From: Rathayibacter sp. VKM Ac-2804
Lineage (GTDB): Bacteria > Actinomycetota > Actinomycetes > Actinomycetales > Microbacteriaceae
Direction of reading: 5' to 3'
Assembly: GCF_009866655.1 (NCBI RefSeq)
Contig: NZ_CP047420.1
Span: 3,720,001 to 3,784,000 of the forward strand
Length of the DNA stretch: 64,000 nucleotides
In this document: in pieces, positions 37,927 through 45,897 of the stretch
Layout: every line of letters begins with the position of its first letter
Position numbering within the stretch: the first letter of the stretch is position 1
Position numbers and translations under genes: made by a program
The notes under the pieces: model-generated
What the model saw: only the letters and a program-made list of their open reading frames with translations
What the model was told of the DNA's origin: nothing
Databases searched by the model: none

Positions 37927-39585
37927 TCAGAGCCAGGCGTCCGCGAACCAGGGGGTCGAGACGGTCGCCAGGGCGGCGACGCCCTGGACGGCCGAGCGGT
38001 GCAGGTAGTGGTTCTGCTGGTCGTAGAGCGGCAGGATCCAGTAGCCCTCGAGCACGATCCGCTGCGCCTGCGAGTAGAGGTCGGCGCGCTCGGTCTCGTC
38101 GACGGTCGCGCTCGCCTGCTCGAGCAGGGCGTCGAGGGCGGGGTCGTTCACCTGGGCGTGGTTGGCGAAGTAGCCGCTCGGCGCCGGGGTGATGCCGGAG
38201 GACGCGTAGAGGGTGCGCAGCACGTCCGGTCCGACCTTCGTGTACGGCGCGCTGACCAGCTCGTACTCGTTCGCGGCGAGCGCGGTGTACCAGCTGGAGA
38301 GGTCGAGCAGGCTGATCTGCACGTCGAAGCCGGCGACCTTCGCGGACGCCTGGATCTGCTCGAACAGCGACTGCTCGGCCGGGATCGACTGGTTGGTGCT
38401 CACCGGGAGGCGCAGGACGAGCGGCGCGCCGTCCTTCTCGCGGATGCCGTCGCCGTCGGAGTCGACCCAGCCCGCGGCCTCGAGGAGGTCCTCCGCGGCG
38501 GCGATCTCGTCGTCCGAGCCGGCGTCCTCGAAGAGCGACGGGTCGGAGTACGCGGTCGCCTCGCTGCTCGACAGCGGCGAGTACGAGCGCTCGGCGGTGC
38601 CGAAGAAGAGGGAGTCGATGGCGTCGTTCACACCGACGGCGCGGACGAACGCCTCGCGCACGCTCTCGTCGTCGAACGGCGCCTGGCCGGAGTTGAGCTC
38701 GAGGCGGTTCACCGAGCCGGGGCGGGGCGCGTCGATCTCGACCAGGTCGGAGGCGTCGGTCGCGGCCGCCAGGGTGTCGGGCTGGGCGTTGTCGATCACG
38801 TCGACCTCGCCGGCCTGCAGCGCCGCGTAGCGGGTGGCGGAGTCGGGGATGAAGCGCCAGGTGATGCTCGAGAGGTAGGCGGGGCCGTCGTGTCCCTCGC
38901 CGGTCGGGCCGGTCGCGGCGTCGTAGGCGTCGTTGCGGGTGAGGGTCACGTGGTCCTGCTTGACCCACTCCGTCACCGTGAACGGGCCGGTGCCGACGGG
39001 CGCCTCGCAGTTCGCCTCCTCGCCGCGGGAGATGCCGGTGGGCGACTCGATCGCGGTCCACGGCTGCGAGAGCGACTCGAGCAGCGCGCTGTCGGGGGCG
39101 CTGAGGGTGAAGCGGGCGACGGTCGGCGAGACCGCGGTGACCGACTCGACCTTCGCGACGGCGAGGTAGCCGGTGGAGGACTTGGTCGCCGGGTCCTGGA
39201 GGTGCGCGATGTTGGCGGCGACCGCCTCCGCGTCGAGCGGGGTGCCGTCGGTGAAGGTCAGGCCCTCGCGGAGGGTGAAGTCGTAGCTGAGCGCGTCGTC
39301 CGAGACGGTCCACGACTCCGCGAGCCACGGGGTGATGGTGCCGTCGTCGGTGCGGGAGACGAGCGACTCCAGGACCTGGGTGGCGAGCAGCGCCTGCGGG
39401 TAGTTGCCGCCGACGTGCGGGTCGAGGCAGGTGGGCTCGGCGTCGCCGGTCGCGTAGGTGAGGACTCCGTCGGCGACCGGGGTGCTGGAGCCTCCCCCGG
39501 TGTCGCCGTCGGACGCGGCGGTGCAGCCGGTCAGCAGGAGGGCGGAGGCCGCGAGGGCGGCGAGGGCGGAACGGCGCAGAGTCAT
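37927..39585 (-). CDS. Dipeptide-type ABC transporter substrate-binding lipoprotein (SBP family 5)
   Basis: 552 aa. Lipobox LLLTGC (Cys about residue 20), then a family 5 extracellular binding protein: YATGDAEPTCLDPHVGGNYPQALLATQVLESL, LAESWTVSDDALSYDFTLREGLTFTDGTPLDAEAV, RNDAYDAATG. The fold binds oligopeptides, nickel chelates, opines or sugars; ligand unknown. First gene of the importer operon; 186 bp downstream of the LacI gene but separated by a hairpin. Confidence 0.92.
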   Translation of the reverse strand: MTLRRSALAALAASALLLTGCTAASDGDTGGGSSTPVADGVLTYATGDAEPTCLDPHVGGNYPQALLATQVLESLVSRTDDGTITPWLAESWTVSDDALSYDFTLREGLTFTDGTPLDAEAVAANIAHLQDPATKSSTGYLAVAKVESVTAVSPTVARFTLSAPDSALLESLSQPWTAIESPTGISRGEEANCEAPVGTGPFTVTEWVKQDHVTLTRNDAYDAATGPTGEGHDGPAYLSSITWRFIPDSATRYAALQAGEVDVIDNAQPDTLAAATDASDLVEIDAPRPGSVNRLELNSGQAPFDDESVREAFVRAVGVNDAIDSLFFGTAERSYSPLSSSEATAYSDPSLFEDAGSDDEIAAAEDLLEAAGWVDSDGDGIREKDGAPLVLRLPVSTNQSIPAEQSLFEQIQASAKVAGFDVQISLLDLSSWYTALAANEYELVSAPYTKVGPDVLRTLYASSGITPAPSGYFANHAQVNDPALDALLEQASATVDETERADLYSQAQRIVLEGYWILPLYDQQNHYLHRSAVQGVAALATVSTPWFADAWL

Positions 39586-39690
39586 GGCGGCTTTCGTCAG
39601 GAGGGGGAAGCCGCGTTTCTTGGACCCGGCCCACTAAACGCTACCAGCGCACTCAGCCTTCGGGCGGAGGTCCCCCGTTCTGCCCGTCTC

Positions 39691-39751
39691 CGCGAGATGC
39701 CAGTTGGGTACGCGACACGCCGAGAAAAGCGTGCACAAGTGGCATCTCGCG
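39691..39751. repeat. Family B inverted repeat, second copy
   Basis: Arms 39691-39713 and 39729-39751 have three mismatches; the loop GACACGCCGAGAAAA is nearly the complement of the loop of the copy at 8582, so this copy is inserted in the opposite orientation. Lies between the LacI stop and the importer operon and may terminate the LacI transcript. Confidence 0.75.
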
Positions 39752-39771
39752 GAAGGGGGCAGACGGGTGGG

Positions 39772-40761
39772 TCAGCCGGCGGTCGAGGCGCGGACGACGA
39801 GCTCGGGCTGGAAGACGACCTGGCGGGGCTCGGACTCGAGGAGGAGCTCGACGGCCGTCGCGCCGATCAGGGCGCTCGGCTGGCGGATGCTCGACAGCGG
39901 CACGATCGTCGCGGTCGCGAAGGCGATGTCGTCGTAGCCGATCAGCGCCACGTCCTCCGGCACCCGCAGCTCGCCCAGCAGCATCAGCCCCTGCAGCACG
40001 CCGACCGCGACCAGGTCGTTCGCGCAGAAGACGGCGTCGGGGCGCTCGGCCGCGTCGCGCTCGGCGAGCGCCTGCCCCGCGGCCCGGCCGTCCAGCACGG
40101 TGAGCCCCGTCGTCGGCAGCACCTCGAGCGTGGCGCCCGGCACCGCCGCCACGGCCTCGCGCGCGCCGTCGAACCGGTCCGCGACCTGCCGGATCGACTC
40201 CGGCCCGCCGACCACCGCGATCCGGCGCCGCCCGAGCCCGAGCAGGTGCTCGACCGCGAGCCGGCCGCCCGCGACGTCGTCGACCGCGACCGACGAGAAC
40301 GCGCTGTCCCCCGACTCCCGGTCGACCAGGACGCAGGGGATGCCGTGCGCACGGAGCCGGTCGAGCCGCGCCGACCCCTCCCCCTGCGGCGAGATCAGCA
40401 CCCCGCTCACCCGCTGCTCCTCGAAGAGGTCGAGGTAGGAGTCCTCGCGGTCGGCCTCGGCGTCGGTGCTCGCGAGGAGCACGGAGAGTCCCGCCTCGGC
40501 GGCGCGCGCCTGGGCTCCGCGGGCGAGCTCGGCGAAGAACGGGTTGCCGGCGTCGAGCACGACGAGGCCGATGCTGCGGCTGCGTCCGGCGCGGAGCTGA
40601 CGGGCCGCGTCGTTGCGGACGAAGCCGAGCTCGGCGATCGCGGACTGCACCCGGCGGACGGACTCGGCGCCGACCTTCTCGGGCCGGTTGAGCACGTTCG
40701 AGACGGTGCCGACCGACACTCCGGCGCGCGCGGCGACCTCGCGGACACTGATGGACGCCAC
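39772..40761 (-). CDS. LacI-family regulator, probable rhamnose repressor
   Basis: 329 aa, complete: HTH ISVREVAARAGVSVGTVSNVLNRPEKVGAESVRRVQSAIAELGFVRNDAARQLRAGRSRSIGLVV, then the sugar-binding domain with FCANDLVAVGVLQGLMLLGELRVPEDVALIGYDDI. GTG at 40761 chosen for the GAGGAGA 6 bases upstream. Divergent from rhaI, with a LacI-type palindrome at 40904-40915 between them; rhamnose or a rhamnose metabolite is the likely effector (inference). Confidence 0.92.
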   Translation of the reverse strand: MASISVREVAARAGVSVGTVSNVLNRPEKVGAESVRRVQSAIAELGFVRNDAARQLRAGRSRSIGLVVLDAGNPFFAELARGAQARAAEAGLSVLLASTDAEADREDSYLDLFEEQRVSGVLISPQGEGSARLDRLRAHGIPCVLVDRESGDSAFSSVAVDDVAGGRLAVEHLLGLGRRRIAVVGGPESIRQVADRFDGAREAVAAVPGATLEVLPTTGLTVLDGRAAGQALAERDAAERPDAVFCANDLVAVGVLQGLMLLGELRVPEDVALIGYDDIAFATATIVPLSSIRQPSALIGATAVELLLESEPRQVVFQPELVVRASTAG

Positions 40762-40858
40762 ATCGTCTCCTCTGGTCGTCGCGGATCGCAGGACTGCGCG
40801 CGATCCGGGAATCATCTCATCCGGCGGCACCGCGGCGGGTGTCCCCCTCAGCAGGCCT

Positions 40859-40915
40859 TTGACAGCCCGGGAAGCCGAGCGATACGCTCGCTCCACGGCG
40901 CTGTGAAACGATTCA
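40859..40915 (+). promoter_or_regulatory. rhaI promoter with LacI-type operator
   Basis: Consensus -35 TTGACA (40859-40864), 18-base spacer, -10 TACGCT (40883-40888), then palindrome TGAAACGATTCA (40904-40915) centred about +15. The arrangement matches the araBDA promoter at 45821-45876. Confidence 0.75.
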
Positions 40916-40980
40916 TACGGTGCCGCCCGGTCGGTGCCCACCGCGGACGGCCGGATCGCCCCGCAGAGAAGGACCCCACC

Positions 40981-42150
40981 GTGACCGACCTCAGCCCCGA
41001 CGTCCTCCGCCAGCTCGAGCAGCAGGCGATCGAACTGCCCTCCTGGGCGTTCGGCAACTCCGGCACCCGCTTCAAGGTGTTCAGCACCCCGGGCACCCCG
41101 CGGACGATCCAGGAGAAGATCTCGGACGCGGCGAAGGTCAACGAGCTGACCGGCCTGGCCCCGAGCGTCGCGCTGCACATCCCCTGGGACAAGGTGGACG
41201 ACTACGCGGCGCTGAGCGAGTTCGCCGCGTCGAAGGGCGTCGCGCTGGGCACGATCAACTCGAACACGTTCCAGGACGACGACTACAAGTTCGGCTCGCT
41301 CACGCACTCCGACCCGGTGATCCGCCAGAAGGCGATCGACCACCACCTCGCCTGCATCGACATCATGGACGCGACCGGCTCGCGCGACCTCAAGATCTGG
41401 CTCGCCGACGGCTCCAACTACCCGGGCCAGCAGGACATCCGCGGCCGTCAGGACCGCCTCGCCGACTCGCTCGCCGCGATCTACGAGCGCCTCGGCACCG
41501 AGCAGCGCCTGGTGCTCGAGTACAAGTTCTTCGAGCCCGCGTTCTACCACACCGATGTGCCGGACTGGGGCACCTCCTACGCCCACGTGGCCGCGCTCGG
41601 CGACCGCGCCCTGGTCTGCCTCGACACCGGCCACCACGCGCCGGGCACCAACATCGAGTTCATCGTCGCCCAGCTGCTGCGCCTCGGGAAGCTCGGCTCG
41701 TTCGACTTCAACTCGCGCTTCTACGCGGACGACGACCTGATCGTCGGCGCGGCCGACCCGTTCCAGCTCTTCCGCATCCTCTTCGAGGTGGTGCGCGGAG
41801 GCGGCTACGGCCCGGACTCGCCCGTCGCCTTCATGCTCGACCAGTGCCACAACGTCGAGGACAAGATCCCCGGCCAGATCCGCTCGGTGCTCAACGTGCA
41901 GGAGATGACGGCGCGCGCGCTGCTCGTCGACCGCGCGGCCCTCGAGGAGGCGCAGCTCGCCGGCGACGTGCTCGGCGCGAACGGGATCTTCATGGACGCC
42001 TTCTACTCCGACGTCCGCCCGGCCCTCGCGGCCTGGCGCTCGGAGCGCGGGCTGCCGGCCGACCCGATGGCGGCGTACGCGGCGTCCGGGCACGCGCAGG
42101 CCATCGCGGAGGAGCGCGTCGGCGGCACGCAGTCGAGCTGGGGCGCGTAG
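40981..42150 (+). CDS. rhaI: L-rhamnose isomerase (RhaI type)
   Basis: 389 aa; converts L-rhamnose to L-rhamnulose, cytosolic, TIM-barrel. Matches the Pseudomonas-type RhaI rather than RhaA: ELPSWAFGNSGTRFKVFSTPGTPRTIQEKI, LKIWLADGSNYPGQ, LEYKFFEPAFYHTDVPDWGTSY with the metal-binding Glu, CLDTGHHAPGTNIEF, FDFNSRFYADDDL. GTG start after GAAGGACC. Repressor gene lies divergent. The partner kinase/aldolase genes are not in this window, and a hairpin follows the stop, so rhaI is transcribed alone. Confidence 0.95.
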   Translation: MTDLSPDVLRQLEQQAIELPSWAFGNSGTRFKVFSTPGTPRTIQEKISDAAKVNELTGLAPSVALHIPWDKVDDYAALSEFAASKGVALGTINSNTFQDDDYKFGSLTHSDPVIRQKAIDHHLACIDIMDATGSRDLKIWLADGSNYPGQQDIRGRQDRLADSLAAIYERLGTEQRLVLEYKFFEPAFYHTDVPDWGTSYAHVAALGDRALVCLDTGHHAPGTNIEFIVAQLLRLGKLGSFDFNSRFYADDDLIVGAADPFQLFRILFEVVRGGGYGPDSPVAFMLDQCHNVEDKIPGQIRSVLNVQEMTARALLVDRAALEEAQLAGDVLGANGIFMDAFYSDVRPALAAWRSERGLPADPMAAYAASGHAQAIAEERVGGTQSSWGA

Positions 42151-42177
42151 GTCTCGGCGGGAGCGCCCGCACGACTC

Positions 42178-42230
42178 AGGCTGGAAGGGCCGATCCGACC
42201 GTTTCTCGACGGATTCGGGGCTTCCAGCCT
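42178..42230 (+). terminator. Terminator hairpin after rhaI
   Basis: AGGCTGGAAG (42178-42187) pairs perfectly with CTTCCAGCCT (42221-42230), extended inside by partial CGATCCG/CGGATTCG pairing, followed by TCGTTGTG. Confidence 0.7.
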
Positions 42231-42319
42231 TCGTTGTGCACGGCAGTGAGGCGTGACCGGCCGGCGAGCGGAGTCCTGAGCGCCGTCGGGTGCTGAATCC
42301 GGGGGCCGATCGGGCCGTC

Positions 42320-42515
42320 CGGCTGACAGAGACGAACTCCGGCACGCGGAACGAGCTCCGGCACGCTTATTCAAGGCGTTTCGACGAGCCGGAGGGGTTT
42401 CCGCGAGCCCGACCTTGCTCCGACGCCTTCCGGCACACAGAAGCAGCTCCGGCTCGCGGAGTCACGGGATTCTCGCGAGCCGAGCGCGACTCCGCGAGCC
42501 GGAGGTCGCGCCCGG
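42320..42515. repeat. Family E repeats, multiple blocks
   Basis: Alternating CTCCGGCACGCGGAACG, GACGAGCCGGAGG, TTTCCGCGAGCC, CTCCGGCTCGCGGAG and CCGCGAGCCGGAGGTCGCG blocks, able to pair with each other in several ways. They extend up to the stop codon of the esterase gene. The rest of the 367-bp gap holds only the rhaI terminator. Confidence 0.6.
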
Positions 42516-42517
42516 GG

Positions 42518-43408
42518 TCAGAGCGCCGCCCGGAGGCCGTCGACCAGGTCGTGCTGTGCGTCCCGGCCCGCGCGGGTCGGCACCAGCGGATACACGTGCA
42601 GCTGCCCGACGGCCTCGTGCAGCTCGAACGGCACACCGGCCGCCGCCGCCTTCTCGGCGAGGACGTGCGCGTCGGGGTTCAGCACGTCGCGAGTGCCGGT
42701 GTAGACGCTCAGCGGGCCGAGGCCGGAGAGGTCTCCGAAGAGCGGACTCACGATCGGGCCGAGCAGATCGAGCTCGCCGCGCCACTTCTCGGCCAGGACG
42801 CGGCCGCCGGGCGTGCCCAGCCAGGGGTCGCTCGGCTGCACCTCGGGGATGCGCGGGTTGCTCCAGGAGAGATCGAGTGCGGGCGAGATCAGCGTGGTCA
42901 GCGGCAGGACGACGCCCTCGTCGCGGAGGGCCAGGGCCGTCGACAGCGCGATCTGGCCGCCGGCCGAGTCGCCGGCGAGCGCCGTCGCGCCGTAGCGGTC
43001 GAGGCTCCGGTGCACCAGCGCGCGGACGCCGTCGCGCGCCTCGAGGGCGGTTCCGAACGGGACGAGCGGATAGATCGGGAGGGTCACCGCGACCGAGGCC
43101 TCCTCCGCGATCCGCGCCGCGAGCCACCAGTGCTGCGGCGCGATCTCGTTGACCCAGCCGCCACCGTGCGCGTAGACGACTCCGCCGCGGATCCGTTGCG
43201 GGCGGATCGTGTAGACCGGCCAGCCGCCGACCTGCTCGACGTCGACGCGGACTCCGGGTCGCAGCCGCGGGGGCGGGCCGTAGCGAGCCGGGCGGAGGGC
43301 GTTCGCGCGGATCCGCCGGCGAGCGCCGTCCGCCGTGACGAACGTTCGGTTGGCGCGGGCCAGGCGCAGGGCGAGCGGGACGAGGGCGTCGGGAACGGCG
43401 AGGGGCAT
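42518..43408 (-). CDS. Alpha/beta hydrolase, hormone-sensitive-lipase-type esterase
   Basis: 296 aa. Oxyanion motif YAHGGGWVNE, nucleophile elbow ALAGDSAGGQIALS, acid region TGTRDVLNPDAH and catalytic His in VGQLHVYPL: all four HSL-family elements. Cytosolic (no signal peptide). Likely cleaves acyl esters; the natural substrate is unknown. Begins at ATG 43408 with GAGAAG upstream. Stands alone. Confidence 0.88.
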   Translation of the reverse strand: MPLAVPDALVPLALRLARANRTFVTADGARRRIRANALRPARYGPPPRLRPGVRVDVEQVGGWPVYTIRPQRIRGGVVYAHGGGWVNEIAPQHWWLAARIAEEASVAVTLPIYPLVPFGTALEARDGVRALVHRSLDRYGATALAGDSAGGQIALSTALALRDEGVVLPLTTLISPALDLSWSNPRIPEVQPSDPWLGTPGGRVLAEKWRGELDLLGPIVSPLFGDLSGLGPLSVYTGTRDVLNPDAHVLAEKAAAAGVPFELHEAVGQLHVYPLVPTRAGRDAQHDLVDGLRAAL

Positions 43409-43499
43409 GCCCCAGCTTCTCCCGCGGGAGTCGACGGAGCCTGTGCGCTCCGGCGCGAGGCGGATGCGGGCGCGGTCCCGTCGGGGTGGGCGCACTGTG

Positions 43500-43580
43500 C
43501 CTGGCACGTGAAGCGACGCTGGGCACGCGCGAACCGGCCGACACGACGAGCCGGAGGTGCCTTCGCGATCCGAAGGCGGG
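43500..43580. repeat. Family E intergenic repeat
   Basis: GGGCACGCGCGAACCGG, then GACGAGCCGGAGGT and CGCGATCCGAAGG, in the same order and spacing as the copies at 13925 and 17401. Confidence 0.55.
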
Positions 43581-43613
43581 AAGGATTCCGGAGTCGACGG
43601 ACGATGCCCTGCT

Positions 43614-43871
43614 TCAGTCGCCGCCCCCGCCGCCCCCGCCGCCGTCCGCACCGCCACCGTCCGGGGAGCCGCCGTCATCGGCGCGGCCGTCGCGGGTGTC
43701 CGACCCGCTCGAGGCGCTGTCGCCCGTCGCGGCGGTCGAGCCGCCGTCCCGCGGGGCCGGGCGCGCACCCGGTGCGCCGGCGCGCAACCGCAGGACGGTC
43801 GCGATGACCGATCCGACCACCGCGATGGCGACGACGAGGGCGACGAGCACCGCGATCTGCTGGTTCTCCAC
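43614..43871 (-). CDS. Small single-pass membrane protein with Gly/Asp-rich tail
   Basis: 85 aa. VENQQIAVLVALVVAIAVVGSVIATVLRLRAG gives one membrane helix with positive residues on its cytosolic side, followed by a 50-residue low-complexity tail of Ala/Ser/Thr/Asp/Gly ending in eight Gly and Asp. GTG start chosen for CAGGAG 6 bases upstream; an in-frame ATG at 43898 is an alternative. No homologue recognised. The strong ribosome site and clean helix favour a real gene, though short. Confidence 0.55.
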   Translation of the reverse strand: MENQQIAVLVALVVAIAVVGSVIATVLRLRAGAPGARPAPRDGGSTAATGDSASSGSDTRDGRADDGGSPDGGGADGGGGGGGGD

Positions 43872-43999
43872 GTCCGGCTCCTGACTGCGTGAGTGCATCC
43901 TCAGCTCCACCGTAGCGAGCGGGGCTGGACGAGCATGCAAGGGCCGCCGCTGCGTCCTTTCCCTTCAAGGAGGATCACCTCGTCGGAGTGGGGGAACCC

Positions 44000-44129
44000 C
44001 ATGCTGATCGAGTAGCTCGCGCAGCGGGCGTATCGAGATCCACCAGCATCAGAAGGACGAGTCTGCAGACCTGTCCTGCTGGGGACGGCGGGTCTCGATA
44101 CGCCCCTCCGGGGCTACTCGACCAGCATG
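44000..44129. repeat. Family A repeat, full-length copy upstream of LacI gene
   Basis: Left half CATGCTGATCGAGTAGCTCG, core GGACGAGTCTGCAGACC, right half GGGTCTCGATACGCCCC-TCC-GGGGC. Followed by GCTCGGCCAGCAGG fragments to 44220. No gene in 43872-44262; the LacI -10 (TACGGT) lies 6 bases before its ATG. Confidence 0.8.
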
Positions 44130-44262
44130 TGAGGGCCGCCGCCGCTTGCGTTCCCTCATCACCGAGACGCGAAGCGGCTTCGCCGCTCGATAGGCCTGCC
44201 GGGCTGCTCGGCCAGCAGGGTGGGCCGCCGCGGGCGCGCGCGCCGGGCGCTACGGTGACCCC

Positions 44263-45261
44263 ATGCCGAGACAGCCGACGATCCGCGACGTCGCGGTCAG
44301 CGCGGGCGTCTCGTACCAGACGGTGTCGCGCGTGCTCAACGACAGCCCGCAGGTCCGGCCGCGCACCCGCGACAAGGTGCTCGCGGCCATCGACGACCTC
44401 GGCTTCCGTCGCAGCGCCGCGGCCCGTGCGCTCGCGGCGGGCCGCTCCGGGCTGATCGGCATCCTCGCTGCCGAGAGCCACAGCTTCTACGGCACCGCCA
44501 CGGCGATGGCCGCGATCGAGCAGGCCGCGCGCGACGCCGGCTACCGGGTGCCCGTGGTCAACGCGGCGCCCGACGCGGAATCGCTGGCCGCCGCGCTCGA
44601 GCACTTGCAGCGCGAGGCGGTGGAGGCGATCGTCGTGCTCGCACCGCAGGAGCGCGCGCTCGAGGCGATCGAGAGCCTCGCGATCGGGGTGCCGTTCGTC
44701 ACCCTCGGGGCGGCGGGGCGCGGGGCCGACCCTCGGCTCCTCGTCGACCAGGCCGCGGGTGCGCGACTCGCCGCCGAGCACCTCCTCGCGCTCGGCCACA
44801 CCCGGATCGCGCACCTCGCCGGCCCGCAGCACTGGGTGGAGGCGCACGCCCGCCTCGACGGATTTACCGCCCGGATGGCCGAGGCGGGGCTGGAGCCGGC
44901 CGCGGTGATCAGCGGGGACTGGACCGCGGAGTCGGGCTACCGCGCGGGGCTGCGGCTGCTCGACGAGGTCGCCGACCTCACCGCGGTGGTCGCCGGCAAC
45001 GACCAGATGGCGCTCGGGCTGCTGCACGCCTGCGCGGACCGCGGCGTCCGCGTGCCCGAGGACCTGAGTGTCGTCGGCTTCGACGACGTGCCCGAGGCCG
45101 CGCACTACCGGCCGCCGCTGACGACGATCCGGCAGGACTTCGCCGAGGTCGGCCGCCGCACGATCGGCGTGGTGCTGGCGGAGCTGCGCAGCGAGCCGGC
45201 CGCCGTCGACCGGCCGGTGCCGCCGGTGCTGGTGGAGCGGGACTCGACGCGGGCGGTCTGA
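44263..45261 (+). CDS. LacI-family regulator, probable arabinose repressor
   Basis: 332 aa, complete: HTH TIRDVAVSAGVSYQTVSRVLNDSPQVRPRTRDKVLAAIDDLGFRRSAAARALAAGRSGLIGIL, and ligand domain with RIAHLAGPQHWVEAHARLDGF, VVAGNDQMALGLLHACADRGVRVPEDLSVVGFDDVPEA. ATG is 6 bases after TACGGT, so probably leaderless. It precedes araBDA by 636 bp and is the obvious candidate for the operator at 45863-45876 (inference). Confidence 0.92.
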   Translation: MPRQPTIRDVAVSAGVSYQTVSRVLNDSPQVRPRTRDKVLAAIDDLGFRRSAAARALAAGRSGLIGILAAESHSFYGTATAMAAIEQAARDAGYRVPVVNAAPDAESLAAALEHLQREAVEAIVVLAPQERALEAIESLAIGVPFVTLGAAGRGADPRLLVDQAAGARLAAEHLLALGHTRIAHLAGPQHWVEAHARLDGFTARMAEAGLEPAAVISGDWTAESGYRAGLRLLDEVADLTAVVAGNDQMALGLLHACADRGVRVPEDLSVVGFDDVPEAAHYRPPLTTIRQDFAEVGRRTIGVVLAELRSEPAAVDRPVPPVLVERDSTRAV

Positions 45262-45280
45262 CGCGGAGGTCCGGCGACGG

Positions 45281-45418
45281 CGGGTCTCGATACGCCCCTG
45301 CGGGGCTACTCGACCAGCATGAGCACAGCGGGTCTCGATACGCCCCTCCGGGGCTACTCGACCAGCATGAGGACGGCGGATCTCGATACGCGCCCCGCGG
45401 GCGCTACTCGATCAGCAT
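45281..45418. repeat. Three tandem right halves of family A repeats
   Basis: Three successive units of GGCGGGTCTCGATACGCC / stem / CTACTCGA(C/T)CAGCATGA, each about 46 bases, immediately after the LacI gene. The stems differ (GCCCC-TGC-GGGGC, GCCCC-TCC-GGGGC, GCGCCCCGCGGGCGC) but all still pair. Possibly the LacI terminator. Confidence 0.75.
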
Positions 45419-45436
45419 GAGCACGACGCAGGGCAG

Positions 45437-45820
45437 AGCGCGCGATCGAGAATCGCGTGCCAGCGATTCGAGACAGCGCGACGCGACCCGCTCCGCGGAA
45501 CGCACCACGCACCCGAGCCGACCGCGCCGAGCCGCACAGGGGGCGGCTCGGAAGTGAGCACCTCAGCGCGCGATCGAGAATCGCGTGCCAGCGATTCGAG
45601 ACAGCGCGACGCGACCCGCTCCGCGGAACGCACCACGCACCCGAGCCGACCGCGCCGAGCCGCACAGGGGGCGGCTCGGAATCGAGCACCGCAGCGCGCG
45701 ATCGAGAATCGCGTGCCGGCGATTCGAGACAGCGCGACGCGACCCGCTCCGCGTGACGCACCACGCACCCGAGCCGACCGCGCCGAGCCGCGCGGGGAGC
45801 GGCTCGGAAGGAGGCACAGC
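45437..45820. repeat. Array of three 128-bp tandem repeats upstream of araBDA
   Basis: Units 45437-45564, 45565-45692 and 45693-45820, exactly 128 bp each. Units 1 and 2 are nearly identical; unit 3 has several changes. Each contains an imperfect palindrome GAGAATCGCGTGCCAGCGATTC and a stem CGAGCCG...CGGCTCG. The last unit ends one base before the TTGCCG -35 of the araBDA promoter. Confidence 0.9.
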
Positions 45821-45876
45821 TTGCCGACCGCGCGCCCGTTCGCCTACGCTGGCCCGTGGCTTTGTGAACGGTCACA
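45821..45876 (+). promoter_or_regulatory. araBDA promoter with LacI-type operator TGTGAACGGTCACA
   Basis: TTGCCG (45821-45826), 18 bases, TACGCT (45845-45850), then the palindrome 45863-45876 with perfect TGTGA/TCACA arms, about +15 from the expected start. GAGGAG follows 4 bases before the araB ATG. Confidence 0.75.
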
Positions 45877-45897
45877 TGGCCCTCAGCGAGGAGTGCA

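Noticed and set aside
45456..45817. Short open frames inside the 128-bp tandem units on both strands
   Set aside because: They are repetitive translations of the array with no ribosome site and no conserved protein feature.
45437..45820. CRISPR array
   Set aside because: Units are contiguous 128-bp tandem copies without spacers, and no cas gene is present.
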